The notes under the pieces are model-generated. The model was not told the DNA's origin, did no database searches, and saw only the letters and a list, made by a program, of their open reading frames with translations. The position numbers and the translations under genes were made by a program. Positions 50,529 to 59,193 of a stretch of 64,000 nt of DNA are shown one piece after another; the first letter of the stretch is position 1; every line of letters starts with the position of its first letter. This stretch comes from Domibacillus sp. DTU_2020_1001157_1_SI_ALB_TIR_016 (GTDB taxonomy: Bacteria; Bacillota; Bacilli; Bacillales; Domibacillaceae): assembly GCF_032341995.1 (NCBI RefSeq), contig NZ_CP135439.1:2811501-2875500 (forward strand), read 5' to 3'.

Positions 50529-51679
50529 AATACTTGCTCCATTTCGCGGTTTTTAAGTTCTTGCATGTCAATAAAAGGTTCCAAGTCCAGTTGAAGGATA
50601 TAATGATTTTCGTCTAAGTTATCGCTTTTGAAAAACACAATGGCAAATGTCCGATCGTGAGCAGCCTGAATCGGACGGTATTCTAAAATATGCTCAAATT
50701 CCTTTTGAAACGCTTCATGATCAACAGCTTTTACTAATCCCCGTGACAAGGCGAGCGGAATTTCCGCACAGCAAAAGCTGTAAATAGAATCATCCATATC
50801 CTCGATAATCTGCTTCCAATCCGGTTTTTGCTGCGTGAAATACTGCTCATAGATATTATGTCCGTAAGCATAGTAACCGAGGTCTGTCGTACCTGCTCCT
50901 GCAAACCGGAGTGGATTAATCTCAATAGGAATAACGATTTCTCCCTGCTTTCTAATTTCAAAATGGATCGGGTAGTTTTGTAATGGGACCAGCTTTTGCA
51001 GCTCAGCCATAAAAGAATAAGCCTGCTCATAAATTTCTTGAATCACTTGTTTAGATGTATAGTAAATGCGGTCCGATGTATCGTATTCATCTTTGAAAAG
51101 CCGCTTAAAGACGCTTAAAACGACTGGATTTCCCTGCTCATCATAGTATCCGTCAACTGCGTATTCTTCTCCCTGAATCCACTTTTCAATAAGAAGCGTT
51201 TTTTGATTAACAACCGACGGGTCGTATATTTCTTCCGAAAGCAATACGTCCGCTTCAAACTGATGGATCGCTTTTTCCCACTCTTCTTTCCGCTTTACTT
51301 TATAAACCCCTACGCTCGAGTAGCCAAAGGTAGGCTTCAGCACGACAGGAAACGGAATTTTCTCGACCGGCAGGCTGAGCAGGTTATCAGCCGTTACCAC
51401 TTGATAAAAATAGTCAGGGTACATTTGAGACAAAAGAGCGCGCAGCTGTCCTTTGTTTTTAAACAGCTTTGACCACTGATTCTCATTACTGTCCGGACAA
51501 TAAGTATCTAGAAGAGACAGCCCGCTTTCTGAGTTGGTCAGCAGCCGCTGTTCTTTCGTCAGCGAATCGAAAAACGCCATGCAGTTCACAGGGTCCGCCT
51601 CCTTTAAAACCGGAATCTGTAAATGTTCCAGTGTTTGTTTCAGTAAAGGAGACAGAATTTGTTCGTTTAAAATCATCAT
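50525..51679 (-). CDS. ATP-grasp ligase co-transcribed with a chemoreceptor
   Basis: 384 aa, cytosolic ATP-grasp enzyme: [21 protein letters not shown] (ATP-binding lysine and glycine-rich loop), [16 protein letters not shown], and the metal/catalytic block [25 protein letters not shown]. It would form an amide, peptide or thioester bond via an acyl phosphate; similar enzymes are dipeptide ligases or carboxylate-amine ligases. The substrate is unknown. AAAGG lies 10 bases before the ATG. First gene of a two-gene operon with the MCP; a c-di-GMP riboswitch and two terminator hairpins lie in its leader. Confidence 0.8.
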   Translation of the reverse strand: MMILNEQILSPLLKQTLEHLQIPVLKEADPVNCMAFFDSLTKEQRLLTNSESGLSLLDTYCPDSNENQWSKLFKNKGQLRALLSQMYPDYFYQVVTADNLLSLPVEKIPFPVVLKPTFGYSSVGVYKVKRKEEWEKAIHQFEADVLLSEEIYDPSVVNQKTLLIEKWIQGEEYAVDGYYDEQGNPVVLSVFKRLFKDEYDTSDRIYYTSKQVIQEIYEQAYSFMAELQKLVPLQNYPIHFEIRKQGEIVIPIEINPLRFAGAGTTDLGYYAYGHNIYEQYFTQQKPDWKQIIEDMDDSIYSFCCAEIPLALSRGLVKAVDHEAFQKEFEHILEYRPIQAAHDRTFAIVFFKSDNLDENHYILQLDLEPFIDMQELKNREMEQVL

Positions 51680-51749
51680 AATGTATGTAATCCTTTCTAG
51701 TTAAAATGTATGTGGGTACGATTACCTCCAATAACGCACGTAAAGAAAA

Positions 51750-51775
51750 AGTCCACCTTAAAAAAGGTGGATTAT
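51750..51775 (-). terminator. Second leader terminator of the ATP-grasp/MCP operon
   Basis: Minus strand TCCACCTT-TTTT-AAGGTGGA followed by CTTTTT, about 70 bases before the start codon. Confidence 0.8.
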
Positions 51776-51788
51776 CCTTACATACATG

Positions 51789-51818
51789 CTAAAAAAAGCA
51801 TCTTGTTTAAAGATGCGT
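51789..51818 (-). terminator. Expression-platform terminator of the c-di-GMP riboswitch
   Basis: Minus strand GCATCTT-TAAAC-AAGATGC followed by T7, immediately after the aptamer. Confidence 0.85.
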
Positions 51819-51821
51819 CCA

Positions 51822-51908
51822 TCTTCTTCGGCAGCCTGGCTGCCTTAACACTTGGTTTTAGGTCTGTGGCTTTGCGTCCTTATTTTTCAATAAGTTTGCT
51901 ATTATCGG
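51822..51908 (-). promoter_or_regulatory. Cyclic-di-GMP-I (GEMM-I) riboswitch aptamer
   Basis: Read on the minus strand it has the full GEMM-I layout. AGCAAAC opens a stem closed by a GAAA tetraloop (TTATTGAAAAATAA), then the hallmark GGACGCAAAGCCACAG, ACCTAAAACC and the tetraloop-receptor stem GGCAGCCAGGCTGCCGAAG. Two terminator hairpins follow before the ATP-grasp gene, so c-di-GMP probably controls transcript elongation. Whether binding turns it on or off cannot be decided by eye. Confidence 0.9.
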
Positions 51909-51909
51909 A

Positions 51910-52262
51910 GGATATGAAAATTGTAATAAACATCCAGATGCTCATGCGTCCAAACGACTGCTACAGGTAAAAAGATTTAACGCAGACCATTTAATTCCTA
52001 AGAACCCAACAATTAGTTCTTTTTATCTATTTTTCAGTATAATAAATGAAGCAAAATTCGTAAATAGTTTTACAAAAAAATGTATACTTTAATAAAATGA
52101 AATGAATACTTTAATGCTTGTAAATATTGATTTTCGAAAATTTTATTAATGAACAACGATCGTACCTTTTGTTTTTTTAACATAATTTAACATATAGTTT
52201 CAGACTTAAAATGGTATCTTTTGACCTAGAAATAATACGCATCTTATATGGCATGACAAAAT
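51910..52262. other. AT-rich gap without recognised genes
   Basis: About 350 bases of very AT-rich sequence between the riboswitch and the rlmCD terminator. It must hold the riboswitch promoter, but no convincing -35/-10 pair stands out. AAGAAC and GTTCTT near 51995-52021 form a weak hairpin. No ORF with a ribosome site was seen. Confidence 0.5.
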
Positions 52263-52263
52263 C

Positions 52264-52308
52264 AAAAAAGCAGGGAATACGGCCAATTGACCTCTTCCCT
52301 GCTTTTTA
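52264..52308 (-). terminator. Terminator of rlmCD
   Basis: AAAAAGCAGGGAA and TTCCCTGCTTTTT flank an 18-base loop region; U run on the minus strand. Confidence 0.82.
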
Positions 52309-52315
52309 TGTTTTG

Positions 52316-53692
52316 TTATCTTAATTCTAATACTGCTACGGCCTCGACATGGACCGTCTGCGGGAACATATCCACTGGCTGCACTTCACGTGTTTGAAAG
52401 CCGCCGTCTTCAAGTACACGAAGATCCCGTGCGAGTGTACCCGGGTTACAAGACACGTACACAACCCGTTTCGGCTTCATTTTTAAAATCGTGTCAAGCA
52501 GTGCCTCGTCGCAGCCTTTACGAGGCGGGTCTACAACGATTACATCCGGCTTGATGCCCTGCTTATACCAGGCCGGGATCACTTCCTCTGCTTTTCCCGC
52601 TTCAAAATGAGCGTTTGTAATGCCGTTGAGCTCTGCATTTTGCTCGGCGTCTTCAATGGCCTGCGGTACAATTTCAACCCCGTACACCTGCTTTGCTTTT
52701 TGCGCAAGAAACAGGGAGATCGTGCCGATACCGCAATAAGCGTCGATCACGGTTTCCTCACCAGTCAATCCGGCATACTCAAGTGCTTTATTGTAAAGCA
52801 CTTCTGTTTGAACCGGATTTACTTGATAAAACGACCGGGCGGAAATGGCAAATCGGATGCCGCCGATCGTATCATAAATCACATCTTCTCCAAAGAGCGT
52901 CCGCGTTGTGGAACCGAAAATAACGTTTGTTTTATCCGGATTTACATTTTGTACAATCGACGTAATATCTGGAACAGCCTGGCGAATCCCCTCTATAATG
53001 GCCTCCTGGTTCGGCAGCTCATTGGTGCGTGTGATCAGCACAGCCATTTTTTCGCCGGTTTGATAGCCGATTCGCGCCATTACGTGACGGAGCACACCTT
53101 TATGGCGGCCTTCATCATAAGGCATAACGCCGTTCGCCGCACAAACATCTTTTACTTTTTGAATGATTGCGTCACTTTCTGTATGCTGGATCAAGCATTC
53201 TGTCATATCAATAATGTCATGCGAACGCTTTTTATAGAAACCAGCGACAATCTGCCCCTCAGGCGACAGACCGACCGGCACCTGCGCTTTATTCCGGTAG
53301 CGCCACGGATCCTCCAAGCCGAGCACCGGATGTACCGGCACGTCCGGAAGCTTGGCGATCCGGTCAATCACATTGCGTACCTGGTTGTATTTCATATCCA
53401 GCTGCCCTGCATAGGATAAGTGCTGCATCTGGCAGCCGCCACACTCATCATAGACCGGACAAGGCGGCTCCACCCGCTCTTTTGATGCTTGATCGAGCCG
53501 GACCAGCTTGGCAAACCCGTACCCCTTGTTTAATTTAGTTACTTGAATTTCTCCTGTTTCTCCCGGCAGAACACCTTCTATAAATAATGGATAGCCGTCA
53601 ATTTTGGCTACTCCTTTTCCTTCATGCGTCAAATCAGCCACCGTTACATGAACGATATCGCCTTTTTGAACCGGAGCTTGAATCTTTGCCAC
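52316..53692 (-). CDS. rlmCD: 23S rRNA (uracil-C5)-methyltransferase RlmCD
   Basis: 458 aa, TrmA/RumA family. N-terminal TRAM RNA-binding domain (~8-65), the iron-sulfur cysteine cluster [17 protein letters not shown]-binding middle part, then the SAM domain: [23 protein letters not shown] and the catalytic Cys in [13 protein letters not shown]. In Bacillus the YefA enzyme methylates both U747 and U1939 of 23S rRNA; a single such gene is seen here. AGGAGAG before the ATG. It follows the TrmB gene by 16 bases, likely in one transcript. Confidence 0.93.
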   Translation of the reverse strand: MAKIQAPVQKGDIVHVTVADLTHEGKGVAKIDGYPLFIEGVLPGETGEIQVTKLNKGYGFAKLVRLDQASKERVEPPCPVYDECGGCQMQHLSYAGQLDMKYNQVRNVIDRIAKLPDVPVHPVLGLEDPWRYRNKAQVPVGLSPEGQIVAGFYKKRSHDIIDMTECLIQHTESDAIIQKVKDVCAANGVMPYDEGRHKGVLRHVMARIGYQTGEKMAVLITRTNELPNQEAIIEGIRQAVPDITSIVQNVNPDKTNVIFGSTTRTLFGEDVIYDTIGGIRFAISARSFYQVNPVQTEVLYNKALEYAGLTGEETVIDAYCGIGTISLFLAQKAKQVYGVEIVPQAIEDAEQNAELNGITNAHFEAGKAEEVIPAWYKQGIKPDVIVVDPPRKGCDEALLDTILKMKPKRVVYVSCNPGTLARDLRVLEDGGFQTREVQPVDMFPQTVHVEAVAVLELR

Positions 53693-53708
53693 AATTACTC
53701 TCCTCTTT

Positions 53709-54482
53709 CTATTTGAAAAACGATTCCCGCTCAGCTGAAATCCATTTTTCCATTTCTTTTTCCCTTACAAGACGATTCACTAAAATATCGTGCCAGACGT
53801 AGTTTTCCAGTAAGTAAATATGAACCGGATCATCCGTGTAAAACGCGGTATCCCGCTGCTCAACAGACGGTCCATACAGCATTTCCCTGCCATCAATTGA
53901 TAGAATAAACCATTTATTCTGCCCGATTTCTTCAACAAAGCTTGTCTTGCGGTGCACATCGAGTCCACTGATTGGCTGCTCTACTTGAAAAACGATACCT
54001 TTCATCTTACAACGATGTGCCGCTTTCTTCAAGAGCGGTTCAAGCATTTCATACATTCCGCTCCACATGGAAAGAATCACTTTCCGCTCCGCTTTTTGTA
54101 GCATGGTTTCACAAAACGCCAGAATTGGCTCGCTCCCCTGAATGGAAGCAACCCGGTTATCCGGATTTGGCTGCACGATCTCGAGCGCTTTTAATGATTC
54201 ACCGACTGATGAAAACGTCGCTTCCCACTTTGATTGAATGGATGCTAAAAAGACGTCTACCGGGAGCGGTGAATAAAGCGTGCTCTTGCCGCTCTTCTCC
54301 TGAATCACAACTCCTTGCACAGCTAAGCTTTTTAATACGTCGTATACCCGCGCCCGCGGAATACCGGATTCTTTACTCACTTGATATGCTGTTGAAGTAC
54401 CGCATTTAACAAGCGTCACATACGCCTGGGATTCATACTGGTTAAAGCCTATCTCCTGCATTTTCTCGATAATTCCGTTCAT
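53709..54482 (-). CDS. TrmB-family transcriptional regulator
   Basis: 257 aa from the ATG at 54482 (or 261 aa from 54494). N-terminal winged helix of the TrmB type ([19 protein letters not shown], then [19 protein letters not shown]), a coiled linker, and a C-terminal effector domain. TrmB regulators commonly sense sugars. GGAGG is 5 bases before the second ATG. It is divergent from a TSUP transporter gene with a palindrome between them, so it probably controls that gene and itself. Confidence 0.85.
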   Translation of the reverse strand: MNGIIEKMQEIGFNQYESQAYVTLVKCGTSTAYQVSKESGIPRARVYDVLKSLAVQGVVIQEKSGKSTLYSPLPVDVFLASIQSKWEATFSSVGESLKALEIVQPNPDNRVASIQGSEPILAFCETMLQKAERKVILSMWSGMYEMLEPLLKKAAHRCKMKGIVFQVEQPISGLDVHRKTSFVEEIGQNKWFILSIDGREMLYGPSVEQRDTAFYTDDPVHIYLLENYVWHDILVNRLVREKEMEKWISAERESFFK

Positions 54483-54541
54483 GTTCTCCTCCATGGCTGC
54501 TTGTTGAGTCCATCATACCATGTTTACAATCGAAAAAATAT

Positions 54542-54565
54542 TAGTTACTATTACAGTAGTAACTA
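54542..54565. promoter_or_regulatory. Candidate TrmB operator
   Basis: TAGTTACTA-TTACAG-TAGTAACTA, perfect 9-bp inverted arms in the divergent trmB/TSUP promoter region. Confidence 0.65.
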
Positions 54566-54585
54566 TATAACAGGAGATGAGATCA

Positions 54586-55353
54586 TTGAATGAGTCGGTT
54601 ATTATCATGCTTTTCTTTTTCGGCTTTTTAGCCGCCTTTATTGATGCAGTTGTAGGAGGCGGCGGCTTGATTTCAATTCCAGTATTGCTTGCAGCAGGGC
54701 TTCCGCCAGCCACAGCGGTCGCTACGAATAAACTAGCCAGCACAATGGGGGCGCTCACAAGTACAATTGCGTTCGTACGGGCGGGAAAAGTGGATTTCCG
54801 CCTGGCGGGCCGGCTGTTTCCCCTTGCGTTTATCGGCTCTATTCTCGGTGCGCTTACCGTTCAGCATGTTTCGCCTGATTTGTTAAAGCCGCTTATCCTT
54901 ATTCTGCTGACTGCGGTAGCGGTTTATACAGTTTTTAAAAAGGACTGGGGCAGCGTCTCCACCTATCAAAAAGGCAGCGGAAAAAGAGCGGTTCTGTTTG
55001 CGTCGGCTATTTTGGTGATCGGTTTTTATGATGGCTTTCTTGGCGCCGGTACCGGTTCGTTTATGCTGTTTGCTTTTTTACTGCTTGGTTTTGACTTTAT
55101 ACAGTCTGCCGGCAACGCGAAGCTTTTGAACTTTGGCAGCAACATTGCGGCTCTGCTGCTTTTCCTGCTGACTGATATGGTGTATGTTACGTACGGCCTT
55201 GTAATGGGCGGCGGCATGATCCTCGGCGCATTGGTCGGATCAAAATTTGCGATTCAAAAAGGCACCTCGTATGTAAGGCTTTTGTTTATTATCGTGACAG
55301 TCTCCTTGATCGGTAAAAACGTTTATGACTTTTTATCCTCTCACTTTCTATAA
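54586..55353 (+). CDS. TSUP (TauE/SafE) membrane transporter
   Basis: 255 aa from the TTG at 54586, about eight membrane helices. Family signatures: FIDAVVGGGGLISIPVLL and ATNKLASTMGALTS in the first half, IGFYDGFLGAGTGSFMLFAF and GNAKLLNFGSNIAAL in the second. The family moves sulfur- or carbon-containing organic anions; the substrate is unknown. AGGAG sits 9 bases before the TTG, while the ATG at 54577 abuts it, so the TTG is favoured. Divergent TrmB and the palindrome suggest specific induction. Confidence 0.85.
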   Translation: MNESVIIMLFFFGFLAAFIDAVVGGGGLISIPVLLAAGLPPATAVATNKLASTMGALTSTIAFVRAGKVDFRLAGRLFPLAFIGSILGALTVQHVSPDLLKPLILILLTAVAVYTVFKKDWGSVSTYQKGSGKRAVLFASAILVIGFYDGFLGAGTGSFMLFAFLLLGFDFIQSAGNAKLLNFGSNIAALLLFLLTDMVYVTYGLVMGGGMILGALVGSKFAIQKGTSYVRLLFIIVTVSLIGKNVYDFLSSHFL

Positions 55354-55431
55354 TCTGCTCGTATTCGTCACTCCTTCTGGAAAATGATAGAATAATAGTG
55401 CAAGCAAATACTTTATCAGGAGGTTTTACGT

Positions 55432-56490
55432 ATGAAAGCTTTACGTTGGTATGAGGCAAAAGATATCCGTGTTGAAACTATTGATGAACCGGTAACAGCG
55501 CCTGGAAAAGTAAAGATTCAAGTAGAATGGACAGGTATTTGTGGCAGTGATTTGCATGAATACGCTGCAGGGCCTATTTTTGTACCGGTGAATGAGCCGC
55601 ATTACGTCAGCCAGGATAAAGCACCGATTGTAATGGGACATGAGTTTTCCGGCAGGGTTATCGAGGTAGGTGCAGGCGTCACACGTATTCAGCCGGGCGA
55701 TCCGGTTGTGGTGGAGCCTATTCTTTCCTGCGGTGAATGTGCAGCGTGTAAAAAAGGAAAATACAACTTGTGTAAACACCTCGGCTTTCATGGATTGTCT
55801 GGAGGAGGCGGCGGGTTTGCTGAATATACAGTGGTAGATGAACATATGGTACATAAAATGCCGGACGGCCTTTCTTTCGAGCAGGGCGCACTCGTTGAAC
55901 CGGCGGCGGTCGCTCTTCACGCAGTCCGCCTGAGCAAATTAAAAGCGGGTGATAAAGCGGCGGTTTTCGGCGCGGGTCCTATTGGCCTGCTTGTGATCGA
56001 AGCGCTCCGGGCAGCAGGTGCATCCGAAATTTATGCCGTTGAGCTTTCTCCTGAACGGGCAGCAAAAGCAAGAGAGCTGGGAGCACGCGATGTGATTAAT
56101 CCGAAAGAGGAAAATGTCGTAGAGCGTCTTCAGGAGCTGACAGACGGCGGCGTAGATGTGGCATTTGAAGTTACCGGTGTGCCGGTTGTTCTCCAGCAGG
56201 CGATTGACGCTACAACATTTGAAGGAGAAACCGTCATTGTTTCTATTTGGGAATCCGAGGCGTCTGTGCAGCCAAATAATGTTGTACTGCAGGAACGGAC
56301 TGTAAAAGGCATTATCGCCTATCGTGATATTTTCCCGGCCGTTATGGAGCTTATGCAGCAAGGCTATTTTCAGGCGGAAAAGCTGGTAACAAAACGCATA
56401 TCGCTTGACGATGTGGTAACAGAAGGGTTTGAAGCACTGGTGAAGGAAAAAAATCATATAAAGATTTTAGTTAAATCCCAGCCTGAGTGA
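55432..56490 (+). CDS. bdhA: (R,R)-butanediol dehydrogenase
   Basis: 352 aa zinc alcohol dehydrogenase. Catalytic zinc ligands: Cys in GICGSDLHEY, the His/Glu of VMGHEFSG and a Glu; structural zinc cysteines in CGECAACKKGKYNLC. NAD-binding Rossmann GAGPIGLLVIEALRAAG. It matches B. subtilis BdhA (YdjL), which interconverts acetoin and 2,3-butanediol. AGGAGG is about 8 bases before the ATG. Single gene with a terminator after it. Confidence 0.92.
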   Translation: MKALRWYEAKDIRVETIDEPVTAPGKVKIQVEWTGICGSDLHEYAAGPIFVPVNEPHYVSQDKAPIVMGHEFSGRVIEVGAGVTRIQPGDPVVVEPILSCGECAACKKGKYNLCKHLGFHGLSGGGGGFAEYTVVDEHMVHKMPDGLSFEQGALVEPAAVALHAVRLSKLKAGDKAAVFGAGPIGLLVIEALRAAGASEIYAVELSPERAAKARELGARDVINPKEENVVERLQELTDGGVDVAFEVTGVPVVLQQAIDATTFEGETVIVSIWESEASVQPNNVVLQERTVKGIIAYRDIFPAVMELMQQGYFQAEKLVTKRISLDDVVTEGFEALVKEKNHIKILVKSQPE

Positions 56491-56492
56491 TT

Positions 56493-56524
56493 AAAAAAGA
56501 ACATCCTTGTTGGATGTTCTTTTA
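56493..56524 (+). terminator. Terminator of bdhA
   Basis: AAAAGAACATCC-TTGTT-GGATGTTCTTTT. A near copy (AGAAGATCC-TCCCT-GGATGTTCTTTTTTTT, 56872-56899) lies on the other side of the GC-rich repeat. Confidence 0.88.
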
Positions 56525-56649
56525 GATTGCAGGCAAATAAAATCTTTTGCCAAAGAACCTCTTTGTTTCTTCTTCATGTAAGGAGTGCGCGCGGTTGGGA
56601 TGAGAGCCGATAAGGCGGTTGTACAAAAATGAACAACCTGACAGATACA

Positions 56650-56776
56650 CTTCGGCCGGACGAAGACTCCTGCGGGATGCACAGTGAGTCAGGAGACCCC
56701 GCAGGCGCGTGCGCCGAGGAGGCTCCTGCACTGCCCTAAGGGGCGCGAAGTTCGGCCGGCTTCCCCTATCGGCTCT
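56650..56776 (-). repeat. GC-rich dispersed hairpin element, family A copy 2
   Basis: Reverse complement matches 9001-9131 at about nine positions in ten, including the CCTTAGGGCAGTGC and GACTCACTGTGCATCCCGC blocks and the flank AAAAAGAGCCGATAGGGG. No gene is supported in 56525-56937; a candidate sigma-B promoter is at its end. Confidence 0.8.
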
Positions 56777-56899
56777 TTTTAAGAAGACTGTCTCCTGAAA
56801 AGACACCTGCCCGTTTTTAGCAGTGAAAGCTTTCATAAAAAAGACTAATGACTTTATCGACAGTCTCAAAGAAGATCCTCCCTGGATGTTCTTTTTTTT

Positions 56900-56925
56900 G
56901 TTTAGAACCGGCGGAAAGTGGAATA
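56900..56925 (+). promoter_or_regulatory. Candidate sigma-B promoter of the YdaG-like gene
   Basis: GTTTAG (56900-56905), 14-base spacer, GGAATA (56920-56925); the -10 departs from GGGTAT, so support is modest. Confidence 0.35.
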
Positions 56926-56951
56926 GTAATCCATATAAGGAGTGATTGAAA

Positions 56952-57368
56952 ATGAGTTCACTAAAAGATCAAATTGCCTCAATTATCGACAACAACCTTG
57001 TGGGAACGATGGCCACTATTCATGATAACAAGCCGCGTTCACGCTATATGACTTTTTTTAATGACAATTTAACACTGTACACGGCCACAAGCAAAGACAC
57101 TCATAAAACAGAAGATATCGAGCAGAACCCATATACTCATATTCTGCTTGGCTATAACGGCGAGGGAATCGGCGATGAATATGTTGAAATCGAAGGAAAA
57201 GTGACCGAGTCTGACGATGAAAGCTTAAAGAAAAAAGTATGGAATGAACATTTAGAGTCATGGTTTGAAGGGCCGGAGGATCCGAAGTTATTGATTTTAA
57301 AGGTTATCCCTGAGCAAATCCGGCTCATGAATAAAAAAGGACAGCCGCCGCAAACGCTGGAGCTGTAA
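56952..57368 (+). CDS. ydaG: General stress protein 26-like (YdaG), FMN-binding split-barrel
   Basis: 138 aa from the ATG at 56952, 8 bases after AAGGAGTG (a TTG at 56946 lies too near). Pyridoxamine-phosphate-oxidase-like split barrel: VGTMATIHDNKPRSRYMTFF, LTLYTATSKDTHKTEDIEQN, HILLGYNGEGIGDEYVEIEG. The length and motifs match B. subtilis general stress protein 26, a flavin-binding protein of the sigma-B regulon with undefined substrate. A weak sigma-B-like promoter and a terminator bracket it. Confidence 0.88.
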   Translation: MSSLKDQIASIIDNNLVGTMATIHDNKPRSRYMTFFNDNLTLYTATSKDTHKTEDIEQNPYTHILLGYNGEGIGDEYVEIEGKVTESDDESLKKKVWNEHLESWFEGPEDPKLLILKVIPEQIRLMNKKGQPPQTLEL

Positions 57369-57376
57369 TAGAAATC

Positions 57377-57408
57377 AAAAGCACCGCCTTAAAAGGCGGT
57401 GCTTTTTG
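57377..57408 (+). terminator. Terminator of the YdaG-like gene
   Basis: AAAAGCACCGCC and GGCGGTGCTTTT around TTAAAA, then T's. Confidence 0.88.
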
Positions 57409-57462
57409 GTTGTAGACAAAGTAAGAAAGCGGGCGTTTGCCAACAGTCTGAGGGGGTGCTTT

Positions 57463-59193
57463 TTATCGGGCAGCTGCTACAACCTCTTCATATGAGCCAA
57501 TTGCTTGAATACCGCCGTTTTTCAGCCGGATCACTTGATCGGCACGGCGGATTGTATTCAGCCGGTGGGCGATGACGAAGCTGGTCCGTCCTTTCATCAA
57601 GCGGCCGAGCGCTTCCTGAATATGCAATTCAGTGATTGTATCGATGCTGCTTGTTGCTTCATCTAAAATCAACAAAACCGGATCAGCCAAAATCGCCCGG
57701 GCAATCGCCAGAAGCTGGCGCTGCCCCTGGCTGATGCCTGATCCATCCTGCTTGAGCATGGAATCGTATCCGTCCGGCATCCGTTCAATAAACGAATGGG
57801 CATTGGCCTGCTTGGCGGCTTCTATGACTTCTTCATCGGTCGCATTCAGCCGCCCATAGCGGATATTTTCCATCACTGTTCCTTCAAAAAGTACCGTATC
57901 CTGCAGCACAAATCCCATTTGGCTGCGCAGTGCTGCTCCGGAAATTTCCCGGCTGTCTATACCGTCAAACAAAATTTTGCCCCCATCCGGCTCATAAAAC
58001 CGGACAAGCAAATTCATAATTGTCGTTTTACCTGAACCAGTCGGGCCGATCAAAGCGATCATCTCTCCCGGTAAAGCGTGGAATGAAACATGAGATAATG
58101 TTTTTTTTCCTTCTTCATAAGAAAAAGAGACATCATCAAATACTATTTCCCCCGACAGAAGCGGTGTCTGTCCTTTTTTCCTGTCAACCGCTTCATCCGT
58201 ATCCATAATATCAAATACCCGTTCCGCTCCGGCGACCGCTGACAGCATTGTATTGTATTGATTGGCCAGATCATTGAGGGGGCGCGTGAACTGGCGGGCG
58301 TATTCTGTAAAGATCACAATGGTACCAACCGTTGCCTGCCCGCTCAGCGCTAGAACACCGCCGACAAAAGCAATCACAGCGAAACCAGCGTTATTCAGCA
58401 CATTCATTAATTTCGGAATAAAGCCCGAATAAGCCTGTGCCAGATAACCGGCTTCACGCAGACGCTCATTTTTTTCCATAAATTCTTCAATGATGTCTTC
58501 TTCCCGCGAAAACATTTTGACGATATGCCGGCTCGAAATCGCTTCTTCAATAAACCCGTTTAAATCGCCAAGGTGGCGCTGCTGCTCCTTAAACCTCGGG
58601 CCGGTGCGGCTTGTGATCCATTTCATTCCGCCAAACATCAGCGGGATAATGAGCAAAGTCACTGCGGTTAAAAGCGGGCTTAAATAAAGCATCACCACAA
58701 TGGAGCCGGTGAGTGTCAACAGCCCCGATGCCACTTGAATAATGGAGCTGTTCAATGTACTGCTGATATTATCGATGTCATTGGTGACACGGCTCATCAA
58801 CTCGCCATGGCGGCGCTTATCGAAAAAAGAAATCGGCAGTGTGTGAAAATGGCGGAATAAATCGTCACGAAGCTCGTAGACGGTTCGTTGGGCAATTTCC
58901 ACCATCCAATAGTTTTGCAGAAAGCTGACGGCTGAATAACTGACATATACCAGTGCCAGGCCGGCGAGCAGCAGAAGCAGTCCACGTTCATTCCCCGATG
59001 CGATATAATCATCGATCGCCTTCCCGATTAAAAAAGGGCCGGCCAGGGCTAATGCGGAGCCCAGCGCCACCATTACCATCGTCAGCATCAGTTTTCCTTT
59101 TCTTTTCAGCAAATAGCGGCCAATCCGCTTCAGCGTCTCGGACATGTTGCTGATCTGCGGCTTGGCTTCCCTGTTATTGCCCGGATGCTTCAT
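57463..59193 (-). CDS. ABC exporter half-transporter, canonical-Glu subunit (YfiC-like)
   Basis: 576 aa from the ATG at 59193. Six membrane helices (~20-300) followed by an ABC domain: Walker A IGPTGSGKTT, a signature degenerated to ISQGQRQLLAIA, Walker B LLILDEATSSID with the catalytic Glu, H-loop IAHRLNTI. Pairs with the upstream half-transporter to make a heterodimeric multidrug/lipid exporter of the YfiBC/BmrCD type. GAGGAG is 9 bases before this ATG, which lies 20 bases inside the end of the upstream gene, so they are coupled. Confidence 0.88.
   Translation of the reverse strand: MKHPGNNREAKPQISNMSETLKRIGRYLLKRKGKLMLTMVMVALGSALALAGPFLIGKAIDDYIASGNERGLLLLLAGLALVYVSYSAVSFLQNYWMVEIAQRTVYELRDDLFRHFHTLPISFFDKRRHGELMSRVTNDIDNISSTLNSSIIQVASGLLTLTGSIVVMLYLSPLLTAVTLLIIPLMFGGMKWITSRTGPRFKEQQRHLGDLNGFIEEAISSRHIVKMFSREEDIIEEFMEKNERLREAGYLAQAYSGFIPKLMNVLNNAGFAVIAFVGGVLALSGQATVGTIVIFTEYARQFTRPLNDLANQYNTMLSAVAGAERVFDIMDTDEAVDRKKGQTPLLSGEIVFDDVSFSYEEGKKTLSHVSFHALPGEMIALIGPTGSGKTTIMNLLVRFYEPDGGKILFDGIDSREISGAALRSQMGFVLQDTVLFEGTVMENIRYGRLNATDEEVIEAAKQANAHSFIERMPDGYDSMLKQDGSGISQGQRQLLAIARAILADPVLLILDEATSSIDTITELHIQEALGRLMKGRTSFVIAHRLNTIRRADQVIRLKNGGIQAIGSYEEVVAAAR

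Noticed and set aside
52607..53419. 270-aa plus-strand ORF inside rlmCD
   Set aside because: Antisense shadow of a well-conserved gene; composition rich in His/Arg/Ile/Cys typical of such frames.
55939..56457. 172-aa minus-strand ORF inside bdhA
   Set aside because: Antisense shadow; no ribosome site or recognisable domain.
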